Shown piece by piece: positions 15,551 through 24,526 of a DNA stretch of 27,569 bases (the stretch's first letter is position 1; every line of letters begins with the position of its first letter). The translations under genes were made by a program, and so were the position numbers. Below the pieces are notes generated by a model, which saw nothing but the letters and a program-made list of their open reading frames with translations, made no database searches and was not told the DNA's origin. This stretch comes from Sulfuricystis sp964478415. GTDB taxonomy: Bacteria; Pseudomonadota; Gammaproteobacteria; Burkholderiales; Rhodocyclaceae. The stretch covers positions 1 to 27,569 of the forward strand of contig CAYZII010000024.1 of the NCBI GenBank assembly GCA_964478415.1, given 5' to 3'.

Positions 15551-16762
15551 GTGGAAATCGAACTGTGGTGGCTGCTCGCCCTGCCGCTGTTTTTCGTCTT
15601 CGGCTGGCTGGCTGCGCGCATCGACATCAAGCAAGTAGTCAGCGAGTCGCGCGCCCTGCCGCGCTCGTATTTCGCTGGTCTGAACTTCCTGCTCAATGAA
15701 CAGCCCGACCGCGCGATCGAGGCCTTTCTCGAAGCGGCAAGACTCGATCCGGAAACCGTCGAGCTGCATTTCGCACTCGGCAGCCTGTTTCGCCGGCGCG
15801 GTGAGACCGACCGCGCGATCCGCGTCCACAAGCACCTGATCGATCGCGATGCTTCGCTGTCCCAGCTAACCGAAGAACAGCGCCTGCAGGCGCTCGCCGA
15901 ACTCGGCCAGGATTACCTGAAAGCCGGCCTGCTCGATCGCGCCGAGGAAGTGTTTCTCAAATTGCGCGGTACGCTGCGCGACGAAGAGGCGCTGAAGAAT
16001 CTGTTGGAGATCTATCAGCTCGAAAAGGATTGGGAAAAGGCGATCATCATCGCCAAGGAAATGCCGGGGCATGCCGAACATCTGTGGCAGAAGGAGATTG
16101 CCCAGTTCCATTGCGAGCTGGCCAGCTCCGATCTGCTCAATGGCCGTCTCGATGCGGCGCGCACCCGCATCGAGGCTGCGCTGGCCAGCAACCGCCGCTG
16201 CGTGCGGGCAACCCTGCTGCGCGGCGAACTGGAAATGAAACTCGGCGCTGCTGAGCCGGCACCCAGCAAGCATCTGGAGGATGCGTTGCGCATCTGGCAG
16301 GGCATTGAACAACAAAACCCCCACTACCTCGCGCTCGCCGCGGAAAAGATGATGGCCGTCCATCGCCAGCTCGGCCGCGAACAGGCTGGCATCGCGCTGC
16401 TGCGTGGCTATCTCGAGCGCTACCCTTCGTTCGATCTGCTCGACGTGGTGTTCCAAGCCGAATTGCAGGCGCATGGCCCGCAATCGGTTTATGGGCTGGT
16501 GCGCGACGAGCTGAGACGCAACCCGACACTGCTCGGTCTCGACAAGCTGCTCGAGGCACAAATCCTGCTCGCAGCACCGGAGCAGCGCGCCGATCTCGAA
16601 CTGATCAAGAACCTGATCCACAACCATACCCGACGCGTGGCCCGTTACCGTTGCGACGATTGCGGCTTCAAGGCACGCCAGTTCCACTGGCGCTGCCCGG
16701 CCTGTGGCGGCTGGGAGACTTTCCCGCCAAAGCGCACCGAGGAATTCGATCTCACCCCATGA
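15551..16762 (+). CDS. lapB: lipopolysaccharide assembly protein LapB (TPR plus rubredoxin-like domain)
   Basis: A 403-residue membrane-anchored protein. An N-terminal membrane segment (WWLLALPLFFVFGWLAA) is followed by a run of TPR helices (from about residue 36, ARSYFAGLNFLLNEQPDRAIEAF-like repeats) and a C-terminal rubredoxin-like metal site with C368-x2-C371 and C382-x2-C385. In E. coli LapB (YciM) adjusts LPS synthesis by promoting FtsH degradation of LpxC. The start is GTG; no in-frame ATG precedes the membrane segment. It overlaps the heptose kinase gene by ATGA, placing LPS regulation next to LPS core synthesis. Confidence 0.92.
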   Translation: MEIELWWLLALPLFFVFGWLAARIDIKQVVSESRALPRSYFAGLNFLLNEQPDRAIEAFLEAARLDPETVELHFALGSLFRRRGETDRAIRVHKHLIDRDASLSQLTEEQRLQALAELGQDYLKAGLLDRAEEVFLKLRGTLRDEEALKNLLEIYQLEKDWEKAIIIAKEMPGHAEHLWQKEIAQFHCELASSDLLNGRLDAARTRIEAALASNRRCVRATLLRGELEMKLGAAEPAPSKHLEDALRIWQGIEQQNPHYLALAAEKMMAVHRQLGREQAGIALLRGYLERYPSFDLLDVVFQAELQAHGPQSVYGLVRDELRRNPTLLGLDKLLEAQILLAAPEQRADLELIKNLIHNHTRRVARYRCDDCGFKARQFHWRCPACGGWETFPPKRTEEFDLTP

Positions 16763-17688
16763 AACTGGCCTTGCCCGACACCCGCACTGCCCGCATCCTC
16801 GTCGTTGGTGATGTGATGCTCGACCGTTACTGGTTTGGTGAGGTTTCGCGCATTTCACCGGAGGCGCCGGTGCCGGTGGTGAAGGTCGAACGCAGCGAGG
16901 AGCGTCCCGGCGGCGCGGCCAACGTCGCACGCAACATCGCCGCGCTCGGTGCCCAGGCCACCTTGCTATCGGTCGTCGGTGCCGACGAGGCGGGCGCTGC
17001 GCTCGCCCGTCTGTTGGGGAGCTCGGGGATCGACGCGAGTCTGCACGAGGATCCGCAACTCGCCACCACCGTCAAACTGCGCGTGATCGGCCGGCAGCAG
17101 CAACTGCTGCGCATCGATTTCGAAAACTGGCCGGCGCACGAAGTGTTGCAGGCCAAACTAGCCGAATTCGAAACGCGTGTGCGTGACTGCGATGTAGTGA
17201 TCCTATCCGATTACGGGAAGGGTGGGCTGACCCATATCACCTCGATGATCGCGACGGCTCGTGCCTTCGGTAAACGCGTGCTGGTCGACCCGAAGGGCGA
17301 CGACTGGGCGCGCTATGCCGGCGCCAGCATCATTACGCCGAATCGAGCCGAACTGAGGGAAGTCATCGGCCGTTGGAAGGACGAAACCGATCTGGCCGAA
17401 CGTGTCAGGGCATTGCGAGAAGAATTAGGTCTCGATGCGCTCCTATTGACGCGTTCCGAAGAAGGCATGAGCCTGTTCGCCGCTGACTCCGTGTTTCATG
17501 AACCGGCACAGGCGCGTGAGGTTTATGATGTCAGCGGCGCTGGCGACACGGTGATCGCCACGTTGGCGGTAATGCTGGCCGCCGGCTTACCCCTTGCCGA
17601 GTCAGTGCGCTGGGCTAACCGTGCGGCAGGCATCGTTGTCGGCAAGCTGGGCACCGCCACCTGTTCGCTGGATGAATTGAGAGGTTGA
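16759..17688 (+). CDS. rfaE1: D-glycero-beta-D-manno-heptose-7-phosphate kinase (kinase domain only)
   Basis: A 309-residue PfkB-family sugar kinase that phosphorylates heptose 7-phosphate at C1 on the way to ADP-heptose for the LPS inner core. It shows RILVVGDVMLDRYWFGEVSRISPEAPVPV at the N-terminus, RPGGAANVARN, ITPNRAELREV and the PfkB signature DVSGAGDTVIA with the catalytic aspartate. It lacks the C-terminal adenylyltransferase domain of the 477-residue HldE, so the nucleotidyltransferase (rfaE2/hldC) must be elsewhere, as is normal in this class. The frame is open further upstream inside lapB, but the ATG at 16759 overlapping the lapB stop matches the family start. Confidence 0.93.
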   Translation: MKLALPDTRTARILVVGDVMLDRYWFGEVSRISPEAPVPVVKVERSEERPGGAANVARNIAALGAQATLLSVVGADEAGAALARLLGSSGIDASLHEDPQLATTVKLRVIGRQQQLLRIDFENWPAHEVLQAKLAEFETRVRDCDVVILSDYGKGGLTHITSMIATARAFGKRVLVDPKGDDWARYAGASIITPNRAELREVIGRWKDETDLAERVRALREELGLDALLLTRSEEGMSLFAADSVFHEPAQAREVYDVSGAGDTVIATLAVMLAAGLPLAESVRWANRAAGIVVGKLGTATCSLDELRG

Positions 17689-17690
17689 CG

Positions 17691-18689
17691 ATGTATTACG
17701 TGGTAACCGGCGCCGCCGGGTTCATAGGCGCCAATCTGGTGAAGGCCCTCAACGAGCGCGGCATCGACAACATCATCGCCGTCGACAATCTGAAGAGGGC
17801 GGACAAGTTCAGGAACCTCGTCGATTGCGAGATCGCCGACTACTTCGACAAGCACGAGTTTCTCGATCTGCTGCAACAGGGGCATTTCGATGGCGTGATC
17901 GAGGCCTTGTTCCATCAGGGGGCCTGCTCGGATACGATGGAAAGCGACGGCCATTACATGATGCAGAACAATTACCGTTACAGTTGCACGTTGCTGGATC
18001 ATTGTCTCGATCAGGAGGTGCAGTTCCTCTATGCCTCGAGCGCTTCGGTGTATGGCGCCGGGCGTGTCTTCAAGGAAGCCCGCGAACACGAAAGCCCGCT
18101 GAACGTTTATGGTTACTCGAAATTCCTCTTCGATCAGGTCGTGCGCCGTCGCCTCAAGCAGGAAGAACCGGCTTCTCAAGTCGTGGGCTTTCGATACTTC
18201 AACGTCTATGGGCCGCGTGAGCAGCACAAGGGACGCATGGCGTCGGTGGCGTTCCACCATTTCCACCAGTATCGGGAAAGCGGCAAGGTGAAGCTGTTCG
18301 AGGGGTGCGACGGTTATGCCAATGGCGAGCAAAGCCGCGACTTCGTCTATATCGAGGACGTCGTCAAGGTCAATCTGTTCTTCCTCGATCATCCGGGCAA
18401 GTCCGGCATCTTCAACCTTGGCACCGGTCGCGCGCAGCCTTTCAACGATATCGCACATGCGACGGTGAATGCCTGTCGCCGCCTCGAGGGGAAGGCCGAG
18501 CTGACGCTTTCCGAAATGGTCGAGCAAGGCATCGTCGAATACATCGCTTTCCCCGAAGCGCTGAAAGGCAAGTATCAAAGCTTCACGCAGGCCGACATCA
18601 CCGCGCTGCGGGAAGCCGGCTATACCGAAGACTTTGCCGACGTGGCGACGGGTGTGATGAAATACGTGGCATGGCTGGCGAAACGATGA
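17691..18689 (+). CDS. hldD: ADP-L-glycero-D-manno-heptose 6-epimerase
   Basis: A 332-residue extended SDR enzyme that epimerises ADP-heptose at C6, the last step before heptose transfer to LPS. Seen are the NAD(P) motif GAAGFIGAN, SSASVYG, the catalytic tyrosine/lysine in YGYSKFLFDQ and the heptose-epimerase stretch YFNVYGPREQHKGRMASVAFH. An upstream TTG at 17685 is in frame, but the ATG at 17691 has GAGAGG six bases ahead and agrees with the family N-terminus, so it is used. It follows the heptose kinase by 2 bases and overlaps cysM by ATGA. Confidence 0.95.
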   Translation: MYYVVTGAAGFIGANLVKALNERGIDNIIAVDNLKRADKFRNLVDCEIADYFDKHEFLDLLQQGHFDGVIEALFHQGACSDTMESDGHYMMQNNYRYSCTLLDHCLDQEVQFLYASSASVYGAGRVFKEAREHESPLNVYGYSKFLFDQVVRRRLKQEEPASQVVGFRYFNVYGPREQHKGRMASVAFHHFHQYRESGKVKLFEGCDGYANGEQSRDFVYIEDVVKVNLFFLDHPGKSGIFNLGTGRAQPFNDIAHATVNACRRLEGKAELTLSEMVEQGIVEYIAFPEALKGKYQSFTQADITALREAGYTEDFADVATGVMKYVAWLAKR

Positions 18690-19588
18690 AGACGCGCACG
18701 CTCGAAGATTTCGTCGGCAATACGCCGCTGGTGCGCCTGCAGCGTCTGCCCGGCGAGGGCAATGCACGGCGCAACAACGTGATCCTCGCCAAGCTGGAAG
18801 GCAACAACCCGGCCGGGTCGGTGAAGGACCGGCCTGCCCTGTCGATGATCCTCGAAGCCGAAAAGCGTGGCGAGATCAAGCCGGGCGATACGTTGATCGA
18901 GGCGACCTCCGGCAATACCGGCATCGCGCTGGCCATGGTCGCTGCGCTGCGCGGCTACCGAATGGTGCTGGTGATGCCGGAGAACCAGAGCATCGAGCGG
19001 CGCCAGAGCATGCGCGCCTATGGCGCCGAACTGGTGCTGACACCAAAGGCTGCCGGCATGGAAGGTGCGCGGGACGAAGCCGAGCGGCTGGTAAAGCTGG
19101 GTCGCGGCATCATGCTCGACCAGTTTTCCAATCCGGACAACCCGCTCGCGCACTATCGCGGCACGGGACCGGAAATCTGGCGCGACACGGAAGGGCGCAT
19201 CACCCACTTCGTTTCCAGCATGGGCACCACCGGCACGATCATGGGCTGTGCGCGCTACTTCAAAGAGCAGAATCCTTCGATCCAGATCATTGGTTGCCAG
19301 CCCGCGGAAGGCTCGCAGATTCCGGGGATCCGCAAATGGCCGCCGGAGTATCTGCCGAAAATCTGCGACTTCTCGCGCATCGACCGCCTCGAATATGTCT
19401 CTCAGGCGGAGGCCGAGGCAATGACGCGGCGGCTTGCTGCCGAAGAGGGCATCTGTGCCGGCATTTCCTCCGGTGGCGCGATGGCGGTGGCCTTGCGCAT
19501 CGCCGCCGAGGTCGAGAACGCGGTGATCGTCAGCATCGTCTGCGATCGCGGCGACCGGTATCTCTCGACGGGCGTCTTTCCGGCGTGA
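18686..19588 (+). CDS. cysM: cysteine synthase B
   Basis: A 300-residue fold-type II PLP enzyme making cysteine (or S-sulfocysteine) from O-acetylserine. The PLP lysine lies in NPAGSVKDRPA (K47), the phosphate or substrate loop in EATSGNTGIA, and the C-terminal GTTGTIMG and GICAGISSGGAMA motifs are present. Length and the MPENQSIERRQSMRAYGAEL-type region favour CysM over CysK (about 320). The link with serine-derived carbon earlier in the cluster may be only historical. It overlaps both neighbours by 4 bases. Confidence 0.93.
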   Translation: MKTRTLEDFVGNTPLVRLQRLPGEGNARRNNVILAKLEGNNPAGSVKDRPALSMILEAEKRGEIKPGDTLIEATSGNTGIALAMVAALRGYRMVLVMPENQSIERRQSMRAYGAELVLTPKAAGMEGARDEAERLVKLGRGIMLDQFSNPDNPLAHYRGTGPEIWRDTEGRITHFVSSMGTTGTIMGCARYFKEQNPSIQIIGCQPAEGSQIPGIRKWPPEYLPKICDFSRIDRLEYVSQAEAEAMTRRLAAEEGICAGISSGGAMAVALRIAAEVENAVIVSIVCDRGDRYLSTGVFPA

Positions 19589-20361
19589 TCCCGACGCTCG
19601 TCTTCGACATCGAGACGATTCCCGACATCGCGGGACTGCGCCTGCTTTACGATCTGCCCGCGTCGCTGCCCGACGGCGAGGTCGCCGAGTTCGCCTTCCA
19701 GAAGCAACGCGCGAAGAATGGTTCTGACTTCCTACCCCACCATCTGCAGCGTGTCGTCGTCATTTCCTGCGTGCTAAGGAGCGACGAGGGATTCCGCGTC
19801 TGGTCGCTTTCCGAGCCAAAACTTTCCGAAGCGGAAATCATTCGGCGCTTCTTTGGCGGCATCGAGAAATACACGCCGCAGATCGTTTCGTGGAATGGTG
19901 GCGGCTTCGACCTGCCGGTGCTGCATTACCGCGGTTTGATCCACGGCATCGAGGCGCCTCGCTATTGGGACCTGGGCGAGGACGACCGGGATTTCAAGTG
20001 GAACAACTACATCAGCCGCTACCATACCCGCCATCTCGATCTGATGGATTTGCTGGCGCTCTATCAGCCGCGCGCGAATGCGCCGCTCGACGAGCTCGCC
20101 AAACTGATGGGTCTGCCGGGCAAGCTCGGCATGGACGGCGGCGTGGTCTGGGAGGCCTGGCAGGCCGGAAGAATCGATGCGATCCGCGACTACTGCGAAA
20201 CCGATGTCGTCAACACCTACCTCGTCTATCTGCGCTTTCAGAAGATGCGCGGCCAACTGACGGCGACGGCCCATGCCGACGAACTGGCTTTTTTGCGGCG
20301 TGAGTTGGCGAAGAGCGATGCACCACACTGGCGGGAATTCCTTGCCGCCTGGTCAGACTGA
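19585..20361 (+). CDS. PolB-like 3'-5' exonuclease (DnaQ fold, PF10108-type)
   Basis: A 258-residue predicted exonuclease. The three motifs of the DEDD superfamily are present: Exo I FDIET (D8, E10), Exo II SWNGGGFDLPVL (D109) and Exo III YCETDVVNTY (D207; Tyr four residues before the Asp, so DEDDy type). There is no polymerase domain. Family members have been labelled as polysaccharide-biosynthesis related in older annotation, but the motifs indicate nucleic-acid exonuclease activity; the substrate is unknown. The start is GTG within a GTGA overlap with cysM. A 32-base gap separates it from the convergent malQ. Confidence 0.85.
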   Translation: MIPTLVFDIETIPDIAGLRLLYDLPASLPDGEVAEFAFQKQRAKNGSDFLPHHLQRVVVISCVLRSDEGFRVWSLSEPKLSEAEIIRRFFGGIEKYTPQIVSWNGGGFDLPVLHYRGLIHGIEAPRYWDLGEDDRDFKWNNYISRYHTRHLDLMDLLALYQPRANAPLDELAKLMGLPGKLGMDGGVVWEAWQAGRIDAIRDYCETDVVNTYLVYLRFQKMRGQLTATAHADELAFLRRELAKSDAPHWREFLAAWSD

Positions 20362-20393
20362 GATCATCTCTGTCGCAAAGAGAAGGCTCAAAC
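20362..20393. other. short convergent gap between exonuclease gene and malQ
   Basis: Two long transcription units meet tail to tail here. The only structure I see is a weak TCTCT/AGAGA stem of five base pairs at about 20366-20382 with no T run on either side. Termination is therefore either factor-dependent or imprecise. Confidence 0.4.
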
Positions 20394-22307
20394 TCAACGT
20401 GCCCGCTCCTGTCGCGTGGCATCGATCACGAGGTTGAAGCGCTCGTCCGCCGTCCAGTCTTCCAGCGCCACCGGCAGTTTGCGCTGCCAGTTCGGGTGCT
20501 GGTCTTCGAGTGTGCCGGGGACGTTGATCTGTTCCCGGCAGGCGAAGATGTCTTCGGGCTGGATCGCCAGCAGCATCGCCGGGCTGCGGGCCAGATAGGC
20601 ATGGAGCGCGGCGATCATCTCCGGCGGCAGTTCGGCGAGCCGGGCCGGGTCCTTTTCGATGCCCTCGGGCAGCAGTCCTTCCCGTTCGAGCGCCCAGAGC
20701 AGGCGGCCTCGATCCCAGTCGCGTTCGGTAACCAGGCGTTCGCGCGTCTCGCTATTCGGAAACAGCATCAGCCGGGTGCGCACGTCGAGATCGACACCTT
20801 GCCAGAAACCGGCGAGGGTCGGCAAGTCGTGCGTGCTGGCCGCGACCAGCGCCTGACGCGGCATGTCCCGCGGCAGACGGAAGTTGCCATCCGGGTAGCG
20901 TTCGAAAATCAACGGGCGATAGGAGAGTACTGCCGCAGCGCCCAGCTTGTCGCGGAAACCGTCTGGCACGGTTCCCAGATCCTCGCCGATGACGAGGCAG
21001 GCATTCTCCTGACTTGCCCGGGCGACGAGGCCGAGCAGTGTCTCGAAGGGGTAGTGCACATAGGCGCCTTCGGTCGCCGGGGTGTCGGCCGGTATCCAGA
21101 ACAGGCGCATCAGCCCCATTACATGGTCGATGCGCAACGCCCCGGCATGGCGCATGTTGGCATTGAGTACATCGAGGAAAGGAGCGAAGCCCGTCTCGCG
21201 CAACCGGTGGGGGATCAGTGGCGGCAGTCCCCAGTCCTGACCGAGCAGATTCAGCTCGTCGGGCGGGGCACCGGTATGGGCGCCGCCATTGCCGATCGCG
21301 AATGCTTCCTGCCAGTGCCAGACCTCGGCGCCGCCCGGATGGGCGCCGATGGCGAGATCCCGATACAGGCCGATGGCCATACCGCACTCCCGAGCACGGC
21401 GGGCGGCGGCGGCGAGTTGCTGGTCGGCCACCCACTGCAGCCAGGCATGCCATTCGATCTCGCCGGCATGGTCGCGGGCGAATGCGCCGACCACCGGCCC
21501 CGCCGGGTCGTGAAATTTGTTCGGCCAGGCTGGCCAGCCCCAGCACGCAGGGTCTTGCGCGCGGAAATGTGCCTGCAATGCCTCGAACAGCGCGAAACGC
21601 TCAAGTGCTTCGCCTTGTGCCTGGCGCCAAGTGGCGAAGGTGGCATGGTCGGCGCCCCGCTGCTGGCGCTGGTACTCGAAGAGCATGCGCAGCGCGTCGA
21701 GCTTGAGGGCGGCGACGGCCGGATAATCGACCAACGGGGTATCCCGCAAGCTGGCGAGCCGTTGCTGAAAATCGGCGCTGGTGACACGGCACTGGATCGC
21801 CTCGCAGGCCGCAAAACCGGGCACGGCTTCGACATCGATGTAGAGCACGTTCAGGAAAGCGCGATGCGAAGGGCTGTAGGGACTGATGTGCGCCGGGTCG
21901 TCCGGAAACAGCGCATGCAAGGGATTGATGCCGATGAAGTCGCCGCCGGCCGCGGCGACGATGTCAATGAGCTTGACGAGGTCGGTGAAATCGCCGATGC
22001 CCCAGTTTCTCTGTGAGCGTAGGCTGTAGAGCTGCACGCTCAGGCCCCACAGACGGCCTCCTTCGACCAAGACGGCGGGCAGGTGACAGCGTTCGGCGAG
22101 AAGCTCCGGCGGGCAAACCCGTGCAGTGCGTTCGGCATCACGAAACGCCTCGAGCAGCGCGGCGGGATCGCGGCTCAGATCGAAATGCATCGCGGCGAGC
22201 AGATCCCGTCGTGTGCTCTCCGAAGTCGCATGGTACTGGCCCCAGATGTCGTGATAACCGGGGGCGATGCCACAGGCCTCGGCCAGGCGAGCGAGCGCGT
22301 CGTTCAT
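20394..22307 (-). CDS. malQ: 4-alpha-glucanotransferase (amylomaltase, GH77)
   Basis: A 637-residue enzyme that transfers alpha-1,4-glucan segments between oligosaccharides during glycogen or maltodextrin turnover. GH77 motifs are clear: INPLHALFPDDPAHISPYSPSHR-type substrate region, nucleophile D394 in LRIDHVMGLMRLFW, acid/base E442 in VIGEDLGTVP and transition-state D494 in STHDLPTLAGFW. It is about 55 residues shorter than E. coli MalQ, the difference being in the N-terminal domain. The ATG overlaps the glgX stop (ATGA) and has a pyrimidine-rich, Shine-Dalgarno-free leader, so it likely depends on translational coupling to glgX. Confidence 0.94.
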   Translation of the reverse strand: MNDALARLAEACGIAPGYHDIWGQYHATSESTRRDLLAAMHFDLSRDPAALLEAFRDAERTARVCPPELLAERCHLPAVLVEGGRLWGLSVQLYSLRSQRNWGIGDFTDLVKLIDIVAAAGGDFIGINPLHALFPDDPAHISPYSPSHRAFLNVLYIDVEAVPGFAACEAIQCRVTSADFQQRLASLRDTPLVDYPAVAALKLDALRMLFEYQRQQRGADHATFATWRQAQGEALERFALFEALQAHFRAQDPACWGWPAWPNKFHDPAGPVVGAFARDHAGEIEWHAWLQWVADQQLAAAARRARECGMAIGLYRDLAIGAHPGGAEVWHWQEAFAIGNGGAHTGAPPDELNLLGQDWGLPPLIPHRLRETGFAPFLDVLNANMRHAGALRIDHVMGLMRLFWIPADTPATEGAYVHYPFETLLGLVARASQENACLVIGEDLGTVPDGFRDKLGAAAVLSYRPLIFERYPDGNFRLPRDMPRQALVAASTHDLPTLAGFWQGVDLDVRTRLMLFPNSETRERLVTERDWDRGRLLWALEREGLLPEGIEKDPARLAELPPEMIAALHAYLARSPAMLLAIQPEDIFACREQINVPGTLEDQHPNWQRKLPVALEDWTADERFNLVIDATRQERAR

Positions 22308-24526
22308 GGTTCTGGAGGGGTGCGAGGAGAATCGGCCTGCAGGCGCAGCAGGGCGAGGGTGCGGCCTTCGAGCGGATAGGGTTCGCCGTCGCGGAAGCGA
22401 CCATCGGGATGCAAACCGGCCTGGTAATGGGTATCGACGATCGCTTCCCAGACACAGTCACTGCCAAAACAAGGCAGGACGAAATCGATGCGCTCGACAT
22501 GCGCATTGAACAGCAGGATAAAGCTGTCATCATGAATAGTTCGCCCCTGGCGATCGACCTCGCCCAATGCTTCGCCCGAGAGATACACGCCAAGACAGCG
22601 TGCCTGATCGTTGAGCCATTCCGCATCGCTCATCTCGCTACCGTCTGGCTTCAGCCAATGAATGTCCTTGATGCCCGCCTCACCGGTGAAACGGATCGGC
22701 CGTCCCTGGAAAAAATGGCGACGGCGGAAAACCGGATGCCGGCGGCGCAGGCGCACCAGTCGGGCGACGAAGTCGAGCAGGGCGCGATCCTCGGCATCGA
22801 GGTCCCAGTCGATCCAGCTGATCCGATTGTCCTGGCAATAGGCATTGTTGTTGCCATGCTGGGTACGGCCCATCTCGTCACCGGCGAGCAGCATTGGCAC
22901 GCCCTGCGAAAACAGCAGCGTGGCGAGGAAATTGCGCTTCTGGCGGGCGCGCAGCTCGCAGATCGCCGGATCGCTGCTTTCGCCCTCGATCCCGTAGTTG
23001 CAGGAAAGATTGTTGTCAGAACCGTCGCGGTTGTTTTCGCCGTTCGCCTCGTTGTGTTTGTGTTGGTAGCTGACCAGATCGTGCAGCGTGAAACCGTCGT
23101 GGGCCGTGATGTAATTGATGCTCGCATAGGGGCGACGCCCGTTCCTGGCATACAGATCGCTCGAACCGGTCAGGCGCGTGGCGAATTCGCCGATCTTGCC
23201 GCCATCGCCGCGCCAGAAGGCGCGCATGCAATCGCGGTAGCGGTCGTTCCATTCCGCCCAGCCGAGCGGGAAATTGCCGACCTGGTAGCCACCTTCGCCG
23301 AGATCCCAAGGCTCGGCGATCAGCTTCACGCGCGAGAGCACAGGGTCCTGGTGCAGGATGTCGAAGAAGGCACCGAAGTGATTCACCGCATGCTGCTCGC
23401 GCCCCAGTGAGGCGGCCAGGTCGAAACGGAAGCCATCGACATGCATCTCCTGCACCCAGTAGCGCAAAGAATCCATCACCAGCCGCAACACGCGCGGGTG
23501 TTCGAGGTTGAGCGTATTGCCGCAGCCGGTGTAATCGCGGTAGTAGCGCGGGTTGTCGGCTTGCAGACGGTAATAGACACTGTTATCGATGCCCTTGAAC
23601 GACAGTGTCGGGCCAAGATGGTTGCCCTCGGCGGTATGGTTATAGACCACGTCGAGGATCACCTCGATGCCTGCCGAGTGCAGCGCCTTGACCATGGTTT
23701 TGAATTCCTTCGGCGAGCCGCTCGCCGAATAGCGTTGTTCTGGCGCGAAGAAACCGATGGTGTTGTAACCCCAGTAATTGCGCTTGCCCTGATCGACCAG
23801 ATGGCGATCGTCGATGAAGCTGTGCACCGGCATCAGCTCGACCGAGGTGATGCCCAGCCGCTTCAGATGAGCGATCACCGGCGCGGTGATTAGCCCCGCA
23901 TACGTGCCACGCAGCGGCGGGGGCACTTCGGGATGTTCGATCGTGAAACCGCGCACGTGCAGTTCATAGATCACCATTTCGTGCCACGGGATGTGGGGTG
24001 AGCGGTCGTCACCCCAGGAAAACGCCGAATCGGTGACACGGCATTTCGGCATCCACGATGCGTTGTCACGCGGATCGAACGACAGATCGTCGTGGGCGCC
24101 ATCGAAGCGATAGCCGTAATGGGCATCGTTCCAGACCAAGGGGCCGACGATGTCGCGCGCGTAAGGGTCGAGCAGCAGTTTGTTCGGATTGAAACGGTGG
24201 CCGCGCGCCGGATCGTAGGGACCATGCACCCTGTAACCATAAAGCAGTCCTGGCCGCGCTTCGGGCAAATAGCAATGCCAGATCAGATCGGTCTGCTCCC
24301 GCAAGACGATGCGCTGGATTTCCTGCTTGCCCGTGGGATCGAACAAACACAGTTCGACCTTCTCGGCATGTTCGGAAAACAGGGCGAAATTGACCCCTTC
24401 ACCATCCCAGGTGGCGCCCAGCGGGTAAGGGACACCGGGCCAGACGGTGGTGATCGGACAAAAATAGCTCTGCGGCATGATCGGTTGAGAGAAGATGACG
24501 TGGCGCGGATTTTCCTGCGGATTCAC
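22304..24526 (-). CDS. glgX: glycogen debranching enzyme GlgX / isoamylase type
   Basis: A 740-residue GH13 enzyme that cleaves alpha-1,6 branches of glycogen limit dextrin. An N-terminal CBM48-like domain (YPLGATWDGEGVNFALFSEHA) precedes the catalytic barrel with DVVYNHTAEGN, nucleophile D369 in VDGFRFDLA, acid/base E405 in LIAEPWDLG and D477 in TAHDGFTLHD. The VWPG-x-PYPLG start is typical of TreX/GlgX. The start is GTG in a GTGA overlap with the DUF1854 gene; an in-frame ATG at 24478 is an alternative. Neither has a strong ribosome binding site. MalQ, its usual partner, follows directly. No glgA, glgB, glgC or glgP lies in the window. Confidence 0.95.
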   Translation of the reverse strand: MNPQENPRHVIFSQPIMPQSYFCPITTVWPGVPYPLGATWDGEGVNFALFSEHAEKVELCLFDPTGKQEIQRIVLREQTDLIWHCYLPEARPGLLYGYRVHGPYDPARGHRFNPNKLLLDPYARDIVGPLVWNDAHYGYRFDGAHDDLSFDPRDNASWMPKCRVTDSAFSWGDDRSPHIPWHEMVIYELHVRGFTIEHPEVPPPLRGTYAGLITAPVIAHLKRLGITSVELMPVHSFIDDRHLVDQGKRNYWGYNTIGFFAPEQRYSASGSPKEFKTMVKALHSAGIEVILDVVYNHTAEGNHLGPTLSFKGIDNSVYYRLQADNPRYYRDYTGCGNTLNLEHPRVLRLVMDSLRYWVQEMHVDGFRFDLAASLGREQHAVNHFGAFFDILHQDPVLSRVKLIAEPWDLGEGGYQVGNFPLGWAEWNDRYRDCMRAFWRGDGGKIGEFATRLTGSSDLYARNGRRPYASINYITAHDGFTLHDLVSYQHKHNEANGENNRDGSDNNLSCNYGIEGESSDPAICELRARQKRNFLATLLFSQGVPMLLAGDEMGRTQHGNNNAYCQDNRISWIDWDLDAEDRALLDFVARLVRLRRRHPVFRRRHFFQGRPIRFTGEAGIKDIHWLKPDGSEMSDAEWLNDQARCLGVYLSGEALGEVDRQGRTIHDDSFILLFNAHVERIDFVLPCFGSDCVWEAIVDTHYQAGLHPDGRFRDGEPYPLEGRTLALLRLQADSPRTPPEP

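Noticed and set aside
20496..22016. A 506-residue plus-strand open frame opposite malQ
   Set aside because: It is antisense to a full set of GH77 catalytic motifs and reads as low-complexity His/Arg/Gly-rich shadow protein.
22013..23410. A 465-residue plus-strand open frame opposite glgX and malQ
   Set aside because: It is antisense to the GlgX catalytic domain and crosses the glgX-malQ junction; nothing in it resembles a protein family.
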